In this document: piece after piece, positions 8,831 through 16,302 of the stretch
How the letters are laid out: each line of letters begins with the position of its first letter
Position numbering within the stretch: the first letter of the stretch is position 1
Assembly (NCBI RefSeq): GCF_030010375.1
Contig: NZ_JASCRY010000003.1
Coordinates: 124,001-188,000 of the forward strand
DNA from: Flavobacterium yafengii
Lineage (GTDB): Bacteria > Bacteroidota > Bacteroidia > Flavobacteriales > Flavobacteriaceae
Reading direction: 5' to 3'
Length of the DNA: 64,000 nucleotides
Program-made: the position numbers and the translations under genes
The notes under the pieces: model-generated
Told to the model about the DNA's origin: nothing
What the model saw: only the letters and a program-made list of their open reading frames with translations
Databases searched by the model: none

Positions 8831-8894
8831 AACCATTAAGAAATTAAGAAAAATTAAGCTCTGATTCTTAATGTAACTTAATTTCTTAATGGTT
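8831..8894. repeat. 18-bp perfect inverted repeat (intergenic palindrome)
   Basis: The arms AACCATTAAGAAATTAAG (8831-8848) and their exact complement (8877-8894) flank a 28-base loop. The loop contains its own smaller TTAAG/CTTAA pair. It sits just after the dihydrouridine synthase stop. No T-run follows, so it is not a classic terminator. Confidence 0.8.
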
Positions 8895-8931
8895 CAAATT
8901 TTAGAAAATATTCGACACTTACTCAAACCGC

Positions 8932-8969
8932 AAAAAAAAGAGATTTTCATTTGACTGAAAATCTCTTTT
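8932..8969 (-). terminator. Intrinsic terminator of the glutathione peroxidase gene
   Basis: A 14-bp stem AAAAGAGATTTTCA (8936-8949) pairs with its complement at 8956-8969 around a 6-base loop. The A-run at 8932-8939 gives a T-tail on the minus strand. Confidence 0.85.
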
Positions 8970-9011
8970 GATTATTTACTTAATAAAAATTAGCAAATTA
9001 GCGGTAGAAAA

Positions 9012-9599
9012 TTATGCTTTGATCCAATTCAATACTTCAGGATCTGTTACCAAAGTTTTTGGAGAAATCACTTTTTCTAATTCTCCTTTTTCGTTGATTA
9101 GATATTTTTGAAAATTCCATTCTACAGTTGAATCTTGTAATCCATTTTTAGATTCTTGAGTCAAAAACTGATAAATAGCAGCCATATCATCCCCTTTTAC
9201 AGAGACTTTATCCATCATAGGGAAAGTTACTCCGTAATTTAGTTGACAGAAAGTAGCAATTTCTTCATTTGTTCCTGGCTCTTGTGAAGCAAAGTTATTT
9301 GCAGGAAAACCTACAATCACCAATCCTTTATCTTTGTATTCTTTATATGTAGCTTCAAGATCTTTGTATTGTGGTGTCAATCCACATTTTGAAGCGGTAT
9401 TCACAATCATGATTTTTTTACCTTTCAAAGAAGCAAAATCAAAACTTTTCCCTGATAAATCTTCTACTTTGAACTGATAAATTGTTTCTTTAGCTATAGA
9501 TGGCGTACTCATATTGGTTTCAGATTTTTTAGGTTGTGCCTGATTTTGACAGCTAAATAAGATTAAAGCAAATGTGGCAATAAATACTAGATTTTTCAT
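9012..9599 (-). CDS. Glutathione peroxidase-family thiol peroxidase, lipoprotein form
   Basis: A 195-residue peroxidase with an N-terminal lipoprotein-type signal (Cys17 after LILFS), so it probably acts in the periplasm or at a membrane face. The catalytic set is the cysteine type: NTASKCGLT (peroxidatic Cys72), FPANNFASQEPG (Gln106) and VEWNF (Trp161). A second cysteine in ATFCQL (Cys118) is placed as the resolving Cys of thioredoxin-dependent enzymes. Family proteins reduce hydrogen peroxide and lipid peroxides; in bacteria the reductant is usually thioredoxin rather than glutathione. Monocistronic with its own terminator. Confidence 0.9.
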   Translation of the reverse strand: MKNLVFIATFALILFSCQNQAQPKKSETNMSTPSIAKETIYQFKVEDLSGKSFDFASLKGKKIMIVNTASKCGLTPQYKDLEATYKEYKDKGLVIVGFPANNFASQEPGTNEEIATFCQLNYGVTFPMMDKVSVKGDDMAAIYQFLTQESKNGLQDSTVEWNFQKYLINEKGELEKVISPKTLVTDPEVLNWIKA

Positions 9600-9742
9600 A
9601 TTTAAAATTTTTTATAAAAATAGACAATTATTTGTCTGATTAAAATTTATTTTCGTTAAACACAAGTTAAAAAACAAAAGAAGCCTGACACTATGCAAAT
9701 GCCAGACTTCCAAACAAATAAACAACAAATCTTCAATGCGTA

Positions 9743-11956
9743 TTAAAAGGTATAGGTTATTTTTCCTTTCATAAAAAAAGGTGTTCCGGGAGTAAAATGA
9801 ATCTCTTCTACACTCTCTGGTTCATTTTGCAACCTGGATTCTGTTGCAAACTGGGTTTCATTCCATTCGGTATCAAAAATATTCTCTACTGCAATTCCGA
9901 AATTGATATTCTTATATTGATAATTAATATTTAAATCCGAAATAAAATAGCCTTTGGCTACAATAGAATTATCTTCATTTGCCGGACGATTTTTTAAATA
10001 ACGATACCTAATTCCTCCTGAAAAACCATTCACTTTCTGAAAACTTAATCCTCCAGTCGTGGTGAAATCTGGCGCTAACGGGATGTAATCCTGACCTTTT
10101 GGTTCATCAATACTCCTGGCATAAGTATAATTTGCATCAGCATCAAAATACAACCAGTCGTTCAGTTGATAGCGCAATCCTAATTCAGCTCCCATACGTT
10201 TTGATTTTCCGCTTGGCTCAATGATTCCAGCATCTCCCACGTATACAAATTCTTGCTCCAAAAATAAATACCACAAAGCAGAATTCACAATTAACTTAGG
10301 AAATGGTTTCCAAATGGTACCAATATCCGTTCCTATTGCGGTTGGTAAAATTTGTTTTCCACTGTTTTGAACCACCACTCGGGCATCATTCGAATGAAAA
10401 CCCATTCCTGATTTTATAAAAAACTGCAAATTGTTATTCTGCGAATAAATAAAATTCAGTTTTGGAGAAAACTTAACTTTGGATTCCGATTGTGTTTTGT
10501 AATCCGTAGTCAACTTATCTTGGTAATTGAATTTGAAATAATCCAATCGAATGGCCGGATTAATCATCAATTTTCCAAAATTGAATTCTGAATTCAAGTA
10601 CGAAAACAAATTAGATTCATCAATATCTCCTAATTTTATATTTTCTAAAACTGTTCTTCTGTTCAAAGTATGAGAAAGCTCCGTATCTTTTGTAGCGTCT
10701 GCACGAAAACCTCCACCAAACTGTAACAAAACATCTATATCATTTAATTTCGTTTTCTTATTCAACTCGGCATTCATTCCATAAATATCCCTGTTTTCTT
10801 TCTGTTTAATTTGGTCTCCGTTTATTGGATCTTCCAGGAAGAAAGTAAAATTCGAATACAATTCAAATTGATAATTTGAATAAAAAGCATTGGCTTTCAA
10901 GAACGTATTTTCATCAATTGGTTTGCTCAAACTAGCACTGAAATTCGTTCTGGACGTATTTCCTCCTTCGGTATCATCAACGGAACCAAATCTAGAAATC
11001 GTTCCATTATCAATCAAACGTTGCGGAATTTGTCCCGAAGCATCCCATTTGCTGGAAAAGCGAGAAGCCAAGATTGAAAACTTACTATTGTCGCTTAAGA
11101 TAGCGGAATATTTCCCCAATAAATTAATACGGTTAAAATTCTGGGGAGAATCAAATGGACCATCTGTTAGAATATATTCTGTGGCAATATAGGCACTTTG
11201 TGTTTTTTGGTTGCCCAAAAGGTTAAACAAACCTACTGTTCTCATCGTGTTGAATTGTCCTATTTCAAGACCAATACTGCTTTTTTCGATTTTATCTTTA
11301 GTTTGGAAAGCAACGTATCCTGCTGTTGCAAAATCCCCTTTGTTAGCATAATACGTTCCTTTTCCAAAATCTATTTTTTCTACTGTTTCCGGAATTACAA
11401 AATGCAAATCGGCATAGCCTTGACCATGTGCATGAGAAACCATGTTTACTGGCATTCCGTCTACTGAAATGGCAATATCTGTTCCGTGATCGATATCAAA
11501 ACCTCTCAAAAATATTTGCTCTGCTTTTCCACCACCTGCATGTTGTCCGATGAACAATCCGGGTACTTTTCGCAAAATTTCCTGAGAAGAATTTACCGGA
11601 GTGGTTTGCAAATCTATTTTTGAAATTACATTCATCGCCGAAAGTTTCGGTTGGATTACTATCTCATTCAATCTAAAAATATCATCTTCCAGAATGATTG
11701 TGTCATCCGAAGAAACAATGGTGAAGTTTGACTTTTTATAGCCTAACGCCGTTATCTTGATCACATTTCCCAAAACCGTTTTATCTAAGCTAAACAATCC
11801 AAATTCATTTGTATGGGCATGACTTTCAGAATTTGTATTCATCAAATAGGCATTTTCAACAGGATTTCCATCACTATCCAACACTTTTCCTTTTTGGACT
11901 TGGCCATAAGAAGACAACCCAAAAAGGGCAATCATCAGTAAAATAATATTTTTCAT
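9743..11956 (-). CDS. TonB-dependent outer membrane receptor
   Basis: A 737-residue protein with a signal peptide (MKNIILLMIALFGLSSYGQ), a carboxypeptidase-regulatory-like beta domain (about residues 20-95), a plug (about 100-220) and a 22-strand-type barrel ending in aromatic residues (KGKITYTF). The plug contains the unusual HAGGGKAEQIFLRGFDIDHG and a VSHAHGQGYADLHF stretch, several histidines close together that could face a metal or its chelate. That is inference only. It is the second gene of an operon, three bases after the TPR lipoprotein. A microsatellite occupies the leader of that operon, so expression may be phase-variable. No SusD partner is present. Confidence 0.92.
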   Translation of the reverse strand: MKNIILLMIALFGLSSYGQVQKGKVLDSDGNPVENAYLMNTNSESHAHTNEFGLFSLDKTVLGNVIKITALGYKKSNFTIVSSDDTIILEDDIFRLNEIVIQPKLSAMNVISKIDLQTTPVNSSQEILRKVPGLFIGQHAGGGKAEQIFLRGFDIDHGTDIAISVDGMPVNMVSHAHGQGYADLHFVIPETVEKIDFGKGTYYANKGDFATAGYVAFQTKDKIEKSSIGLEIGQFNTMRTVGLFNLLGNQKTQSAYIATEYILTDGPFDSPQNFNRINLLGKYSAILSDNSKFSILASRFSSKWDASGQIPQRLIDNGTISRFGSVDDTEGGNTSRTNFSASLSKPIDENTFLKANAFYSNYQFELYSNFTFFLEDPINGDQIKQKENRDIYGMNAELNKKTKLNDIDVLLQFGGGFRADATKDTELSHTLNRRTVLENIKLGDIDESNLFSYLNSEFNFGKLMINPAIRLDYFKFNYQDKLTTDYKTQSESKVKFSPKLNFIYSQNNNLQFFIKSGMGFHSNDARVVVQNSGKQILPTAIGTDIGTIWKPFPKLIVNSALWYLFLEQEFVYVGDAGIIEPSGKSKRMGAELGLRYQLNDWLYFDADANYTYARSIDEPKGQDYIPLAPDFTTTGGLSFQKVNGFSGGIRYRYLKNRPANEDNSIVAKGYFISDLNINYQYKNINFGIAVENIFDTEWNETQFATESRLQNEPESVEEIHFTPGTPFFMKGKITYTF

Positions 11957-11959
11957 CCG

Positions 11960-13255
11960 CTACAATTGATTTACCTTTTTGTCAAAATTTGGACCCAATT
12001 CATACAAACTGGACAGTAATTCTTCCTTAATAGGTTTCGCTTTAAGCGCTAAATTATTTGATTTGTAAATCATTGCCAAGTGGTATTGTACTTTAGGTTC
12101 AAAGGATTTTCCAACCACATGATTCTGAGCAATTTCTAATGCTTTTTTATTTTCACCCACATTTAAGTACGCCCAAGCCAATAAATCATAGGAATCAGCA
12201 GTGGGTCTGTGCTCTACTTCTATTTTGGCAATTTCTAATGCTTTTGAAGCTGTTTTTTTGTCGTCTGCATAAATCAAAGCATTGTATTTGTTGTACATCG
12301 CACCATAATTATTTTTCTCCATCATAGAAAAATAAGCGTTTCTGTTTCTTATTTCATTGATTTCATCTCCTTTAAATTGTGCGATTTGAGATTTCAATAA
12401 ATAAAAATCAGGTGTATTGTGTGTTAAAGCTATAGCATCAATAATTCTATTTGCTTCATTTATATTTCTTTCTTTAGAAAAAACTATCCAAGCAATTCCT
12501 TTTAAAGCATAGGAATAATTAGGATCTAAGGCTAATGTTTTTAGGAAACTGTTATATGATTCCTGAATTCTTCCGGCATGACCATAAAAATCTCCTAGAT
12601 TAGAATAAGACCAAATTTTAAGTCCTTTATTATCTTCTTTTTCAGCAATATCTCGGGCCTTTTCCATGAAAGTTATGGCTGTATTCAAATCACCTTTGTG
12701 ATCGTTCCATTTTGCCAAACGAATCAAATAATCAAAACTATTCATGTCTCTTATCGCATTCAAGTTTTTAACTGCTTCAGGATAATTTCCCAATTCCATT
12801 TGAACGTCGAAAAGTAATTTTTGAGTTTCTTTTTTTCCTTCGCCTATTGCCAATGCTTTATTTGCTAACAGCAATGCTTCTTTGAAACGATGTTGCGAAA
12901 TATAATTTCTAGCCAAAGATCGAATAGTTGAAACTCTGGAATAATCATACGCTTCGTTTGATTTTGTCAATAATTCTTCTGTTTTATATAGGTTACTAAT
13001 ATCGCCTGTATATTCAAAAAGTGTGTTGTAGTTTGATGCTAATTGACTTAAATAACTAATTTGATTTGGAGCATCATCAAATTTTTTCTGCCAAAAGTCA
13101 ATTTCTTTATGTGCAAAATTCAATGATTTGTTGTCCTTTAAAGTCAAATATTTATTATAGTCTTCCGTATTTGTAATTTGTTCTGATTTAGTCTCGCAAC
13201 CGAATATAAATAGGATTGTGAAAACTAAAAATGATATTGTTTTTAAAGTTTTCAT
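11960..13255 (-). CDS. TPR-repeat lipoprotein
   Basis: A 431-residue protein with a lipoprotein signal (Cys20 in FIFGCETK) and a long alpha-helical solenoid. Several TPR-like units can be read, for example KEALLLANKALAIGEGKK, YPEAVKNLNAIRD, GDLNTAITFMEKARDIAE and ESYNSFLKTLALDPNYSYALKGIA. It is probably anchored in the periplasm or at the outer membrane and may act as an adaptor for the receptor encoded immediately downstream. The start ATG at 13255 comes directly after an almost pure TTTG repeat tract on the plus strand, so the 5' leader is nearly all repeat. Confidence 0.85.
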   Translation of the reverse strand: MKTLKTISFLVFTILFIFGCETKSEQITNTEDYNKYLTLKDNKSLNFAHKEIDFWQKKFDDAPNQISYLSQLASNYNTLFEYTGDISNLYKTEELLTKSNEAYDYSRVSTIRSLARNYISQHRFKEALLLANKALAIGEGKKETQKLLFDVQMELGNYPEAVKNLNAIRDMNSFDYLIRLAKWNDHKGDLNTAITFMEKARDIAEKEDNKGLKIWSYSNLGDFYGHAGRIQESYNSFLKTLALDPNYSYALKGIAWIVFSKERNINEANRIIDAIALTHNTPDFYLLKSQIAQFKGDEINEIRNRNAYFSMMEKNNYGAMYNKYNALIYADDKKTASKALEIAKIEVEHRPTADSYDLLAWAYLNVGENKKALEIAQNHVVGKSFEPKVQYHLAMIYKSNNLALKAKPIKEELLSSLYELGPNFDKKVNQL

Positions 13256-13266
13256 ACTCTAATTGT

Positions 13267-13322
13267 TTTGTTTGTTTGTTTGTTTGTTTGTTTGTTTGTT
13301 TGTTTGTTTGTTTGTTTGTTTG
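13267..13322. repeat. Microsatellite (TTTG)14 in the leader of the TPR-TonB operon
   Basis: Fourteen perfect tandem TTTG units (CAAA on the coding strand of the downstream operon), lying 12 bases upstream of the TPR lipoprotein start and directly after the previous operon's terminator. Such tetranucleotide tracts change length by slipped-strand mispairing. The whole 5' gap of the operon is only about 75 bases up to the terminator stem, so a change in copy number must alter promoter or leader spacing. Confidence 0.95.
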
Positions 13323-13326
13323 TTTT

Positions 13327-13368
13327 AAAAAAAAACAGAGCGAAAATTGTTGCAAGCGCTCTGTTTTT
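13327..13368 (-). terminator. Intrinsic terminator after the DUF4331 pair
   Basis: A 12-bp stem AAAAACAGAGCG (13331-13342) pairs with CGCTCTGTTTTT (13357-13368) with a T-tail on the minus strand. It separates the DUF4331-type genes from the TPR-TonB operon. Confidence 0.88.
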
Positions 13369-13380
13369 TTTTTAGAAATA

Positions 13381-13935
13381 TTACCAAGCAGCAGCTAAGT
13401 AAGGGAAAGTTGTACCAAATGCTTTATCATTTGCATTCACATTATCTTTAGTAAGACCTGGATTAGAAGTACCAGCTGAACCACCAAAAATCAATAATAA
13501 TTCAACATCAATTACATCATCTGCCAATGCCCTACCTGTCAATATATTAGTTCCGTCAAAGAAAGTCGTTTTTGCTGTTTTAGACACTCCTAATACATCT
13601 GTAGCCAAAAGACCTGTAAGCTGAGCAGCCGTTTGTCCTAAAGCATTTGTAGTATACGCCGGATTCAAAGCTAATAGTCTAGATTGAAAAATAGGTTGGT
13701 ACTTTGCTCCCATTGCCGAAGGAATTGCAGCATTAAAATCATCTTTAGGTTGCCCTGCAGCAACGAATACAGTATTGATTGCCGGTCTTGCCATTTGATC
13801 TTGCTGAACATAAGTTCCTGAAAAATCAAGGCTTACAGTAGAATCACCGTTTGAATCGTCATTATCACAATTTACTGAAACAACTGCAGCTACTAGTGCG
13901 ATTGTTATAATTTTGAATTTATTTGTTTTACTCAT
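13381..13935 (-). CDS. DUF4331-associated secreted lipoprotein
   Basis: A 184-residue lipoprotein (Cys23 in VSVNCDND). The body contains FSGTYVQQDQMARPAINTVFV, and ends with a segment on DVIDVELLLIFGGSAG and AFGTTFPYLAAAW. These stretches resemble the C-terminal half of the larger DUF4331 proteins of other bacteria, where RMGRPLVNEVF-type and FPYLAPP-type motifs occur. The preceding gene encodes the matching N-terminal half, so one ancestral domain appears split into two exported proteins. No function is established. It ends at a strong terminator. Confidence 0.72.
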   Translation of the reverse strand: MSKTNKFKIITIALVAAVVSVNCDNDDSNGDSTVSLDFSGTYVQQDQMARPAINTVFVAAGQPKDDFNAAIPSAMGAKYQPIFQSRLLALNPAYTTNALGQTAAQLTGLLATDVLGVSKTAKTTFFDGTNILTGRALADDVIDVELLLIFGGSAGTSNPGLTKDNVNANDKAFGTTFPYLAAAW

Positions 13936-14008
13936 GATCTTTATATTTAAGTTTTTTGGAAATCGTAAATCTTCGATTTCATGTTTTTACTTTTTTAAAT
14001 AAAATTAA

Positions 14009-14662
14009 TTATTGTTTTTTCTTAGTTTCAGCCCAAACATTGATTGTACTTGATGAGCCTAACATTGTTTTTGGAACTTCTACTACTATTGACATTACAT
14101 TAGTTCCTGCAAATGTATCTGTACCCGGATTATTAAATCCTGTAGCTGTTCCTCCAAGGATTGCTTTAAACTGACCTAAATCAAAGAAGAATGGATCATC
14201 TCTTGGTCCTGCGAAAAATTTCATTCCGTTTTGCTCAGCTGTTAAAGCCGTTGCACCATAAGAAGATATTGTAACATTTCCTGTAGCAGCAGTAGTTTTA
14301 ACTGTACTTGATGTTCCTGTAGTTCCTGGAGCAACTGGTCCAAAGAAATACATCTTGTCATCTCTCTTGATTGCTTGAATCACTAAGTCTTCAACATTGT
14401 CACCTGTGTTATCAATATTGATTTCAACCATTACATTTTCTTTAAATGTAGCAGCACCTGTTGCATTAGGGCTTAACAGACCTTGTGTGTTTACTGCAAA
14501 TACTAAATTACTAGTATTTTGACCTTGAAAAGCATACACATCAGTAATATCACCTGCATCACCTGACATTGTTGCTGGAGCATCTATGTGATCCGCAGCT
14601 ACTAATATTAAGCCCGAAACCGCCACTAGCGATAGACCTAAAATCATTTTTGTTTTTTTCAT
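14009..14662 (-). CDS. DUF4331 family secreted protein (N-terminal half type)
   Basis: A 217-residue exported protein with a signal peptide (MKKTKMILGLSLVAVSGLILVAA) and then the DUF4331 signature DHIDAPATMSGDAGDITDVYAFQ. Further family marks are FFAGPRDDPFFFDLGQFKAI and VPKTMLG. Known DUF4331 proteins are roughly twice this length; here the second half seems to be encoded by the next gene, 73 bases downstream. The role is unknown. It is transcribed divergently from an ECF sigma/anti-sigma pair, which is the likely regulator. Confidence 0.85.
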   Translation of the reverse strand: MKKTKMILGLSLVAVSGLILVAADHIDAPATMSGDAGDITDVYAFQGQNTSNLVFAVNTQGLLSPNATGAATFKENVMVEINIDNTGDNVEDLVIQAIKRDDKMYFFGPVAPGTTGTSSTVKTTAATGNVTISSYGATALTAEQNGMKFFAGPRDDPFFFDLGQFKAILGGTATGFNNPGTDTFAGTNVMSIVVEVPKTMLGSSSTINVWAETKKKQ

Positions 14663-14869
14663 TTTGTTATAAGTTAAAAGGTTATAGAAGCATTTACGGG
14701 AAAGTGTTTCTTTTGGTTTTAAAAATGGTAATAAAAAATCAATTTAATTTTTAAGTAATTGATTATCAATATTTTAAATACTTAAATAAAATACAATTAT
14801 TTTTATTTTAATTTTTTTATTATCTTAACAATCATTAAATCAATCATTTTTAAATAAGATTGTATAAGT

Positions 14870-14889
14870 TTGTATAAGTAAAATAGTAA
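14870..14889 (+). promoter_or_regulatory. Tandem TTGTATAAGT repeat in the ECF sigma promoter
   Basis: Two back-to-back copies of TTGTATAAGT (14870-14879 and 14880-14889) end three bases before the sigma-factor ATG. A TAAGTTTG -7-like element (14875-14882) spans their junction. The repeat could be a regulator binding site or could simply be the start region itself. Confidence 0.4.
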
Positions 14890-14892
14890 GAT

Positions 14893-15423
14893 ATGAGTCA
14901 AGAAGAGTTATTGGTATTAATTTATAAGAAAGACGAAAGGGCATTTACACATCTATATGATATGTATTCCAAAAGTTTATTTTCGGTTATAAATATTCTT
15001 GTAAAAAATAGAGAAGAAGCAGAAGACGTGCTTCAGGATGTATTTGTAAAAATTTGGAAGAACATTGATTCCTATCATGAAAGCAAAGGAAGATTCTACA
15101 CTTGGATTCTTAATATTGCCAGAAATACATCTATAGATAAACTGCGTTCAAAAAACTTTAATAACAGTCAAAAAAACCTTTCTACAGATAATTTCGTAAA
15201 TCACTTTGAAGACAGTTCTAAACTGGTTGACAAAATGGATACAATTGGTTTACAAGATTTTGTAAAAAGACTAAAACCAAAATGTATTCAAATAATAGAT
15301 TTACTGTTTTTTAAAGGCTATACCCAACAGGAAGCTTCGGATGAATTGGCAATTCCTTTGGGAACAGTAAAAACACAAAATAGAAATTGTATTAATGACC
15401 TAAGAAATTATTTGAAAGTATAA
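14893..15423 (+). CDS. ECF-type RNA polymerase sigma factor
   Basis: A 176-residue sigma-70 family ECF protein. Region 2 is visible as DERAFTHLYDMYSKSLFSVI followed by EEAEDVLQDVFVKIWKN and FYTWILNIARNTSIDKLRS. Region 4 is CIQIIDLLFFKGYTQQEASDELAIPLGTVKTQNRN, the helix-turn-helix that reads the -35. The stop overlaps the ATG of the anti-sigma gene (TAATG), so the pair is translationally coupled. It most likely controls the divergent DUF4331 and possibly the TPR-TonB genes; that target assignment is inference from position. Confidence 0.92.
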   Translation: MSQEELLVLIYKKDERAFTHLYDMYSKSLFSVINILVKNREEAEDVLQDVFVKIWKNIDSYHESKGRFYTWILNIARNTSIDKLRSKNFNNSQKNLSTDNFVNHFEDSSKLVDKMDTIGLQDFVKRLKPKCIQIIDLLFFKGYTQQEASDELAIPLGTVKTQNRNCINDLRNYLKV

Positions 15424-16208
15424 TGGAAATAAAAGAATATATAGAATCAGGAATCCTGGAGCTTTATGTTTACGGTTTACTAAGTGAATCCGAAAACGAA
15501 GAGGTAAGCACCATGGCGAAAAATAATCAGGAAATTAACGACGAAATTATAGCTATTGAAAAAGCAATTGTTGCCTTGTCTTCCAGCTTTTCACCGTTTC
15601 ATTCTGTGGCTAATTATGAAAAAATAAAAGAAAAACTAGAGCTTAAACATGCTAAAGTAATCGAATTGGAACCTACCAGCAATTGGTCACAATACATAGG
15701 TTGGGCTGCAGCAATTCTATTATTAGTTGGTATTGGATATCAGTACAATCAACTGGATCAAACTACTACCCAAGTTGCCAATTCTGAAATTGAGAAAACT
15801 AAATTAGAAAAAGAGTTTAACGTCTTAAAATTAAAAAATACAGCTAACGAAACCAGTTTAGCGGTTGTAAGAGATGTTAAAAATACTGTTGTAGCACTTG
15901 GTGGACAAGCAGTTGCTCCAGAATCTTTTGCAAAAGTATATTGGAATCAAGATACTAAAGTAGTTTACATTGATGCTGCCGGTTTACCAGAACCACCTGA
16001 AGGAATGGTGTATCAGGTTTGGGCATTGAAATTAAGCCCGTTGACTCCTACCAGCATTGGTTTATTAGAAGACTTTGATGTAAATGAACAAAAATTATTT
16101 GCAGTGAATAATGCCAATGAAGCAGAAGCTTTTGGTATTACACTTGAACCTAAAGGTGGAAGTTTAACTCCTACAATGGAACAATTATATACGTTAGGAA
16201 AAGTATAA
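15423..16208 (+). CDS. Membrane anti-sigma factor, RskA family
   Basis: A 261-residue protein with a cytoplasmic N-terminal sigma-binding region (IESGILELYVYGLLSESENEEV), a single membrane helix (about residues 94-108, IGWAAAILLLVGIGYQY), a short coiled coil and a periplasmic RskA-type domain (AKVYWNQDTKVVYIDAAGLPEPPEGMVYQ...). It would hold the ECF sigma factor encoded just upstream until an envelope signal releases it. No zinc-binding HxxxCxxC is seen. A strong terminator follows. Confidence 0.9.
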   Translation: MEIKEYIESGILELYVYGLLSESENEEVSTMAKNNQEINDEIIAIEKAIVALSSSFSPFHSVANYEKIKEKLELKHAKVIELEPTSNWSQYIGWAAAILLLVGIGYQYNQLDQTTTQVANSEIEKTKLEKEFNVLKLKNTANETSLAVVRDVKNTVVALGGQAVAPESFAKVYWNQDTKVVYIDAAGLPEPPEGMVYQVWALKLSPLTPTSIGLLEDFDVNEQKLFAVNNANEAEAFGITLEPKGGSLTPTMEQLYTLGKV

Positions 16209-16231
16209 AAAAATTCTTTTTCTATAATACC

Positions 16232-16265
16232 AAAAAGGTTCAACTTTGAAGTTGAACCTTTTTTT
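16232..16265. terminator. Intrinsic terminator, bidirectional
   Basis: Stem AAGGTTCAACTT (16235-16246) pairs with AAGTTGAACCTT (16249-16260), extended by an A-run on the left and a T-run on the right. It lies between the convergent anti-sigma and LamG genes. Almost the same stem recurs at 23081-23117. Confidence 0.9.
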
Positions 16266-16302
16266 ATGGAATGAATTTAACTCTTTTCAGATAATTAAAA
16301 TT

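Noticed and set aside
13267..13322. Possible CRISPR array or attachment site
   Set aside because: The units are 4 bases with no spacers; this is a simple microsatellite.
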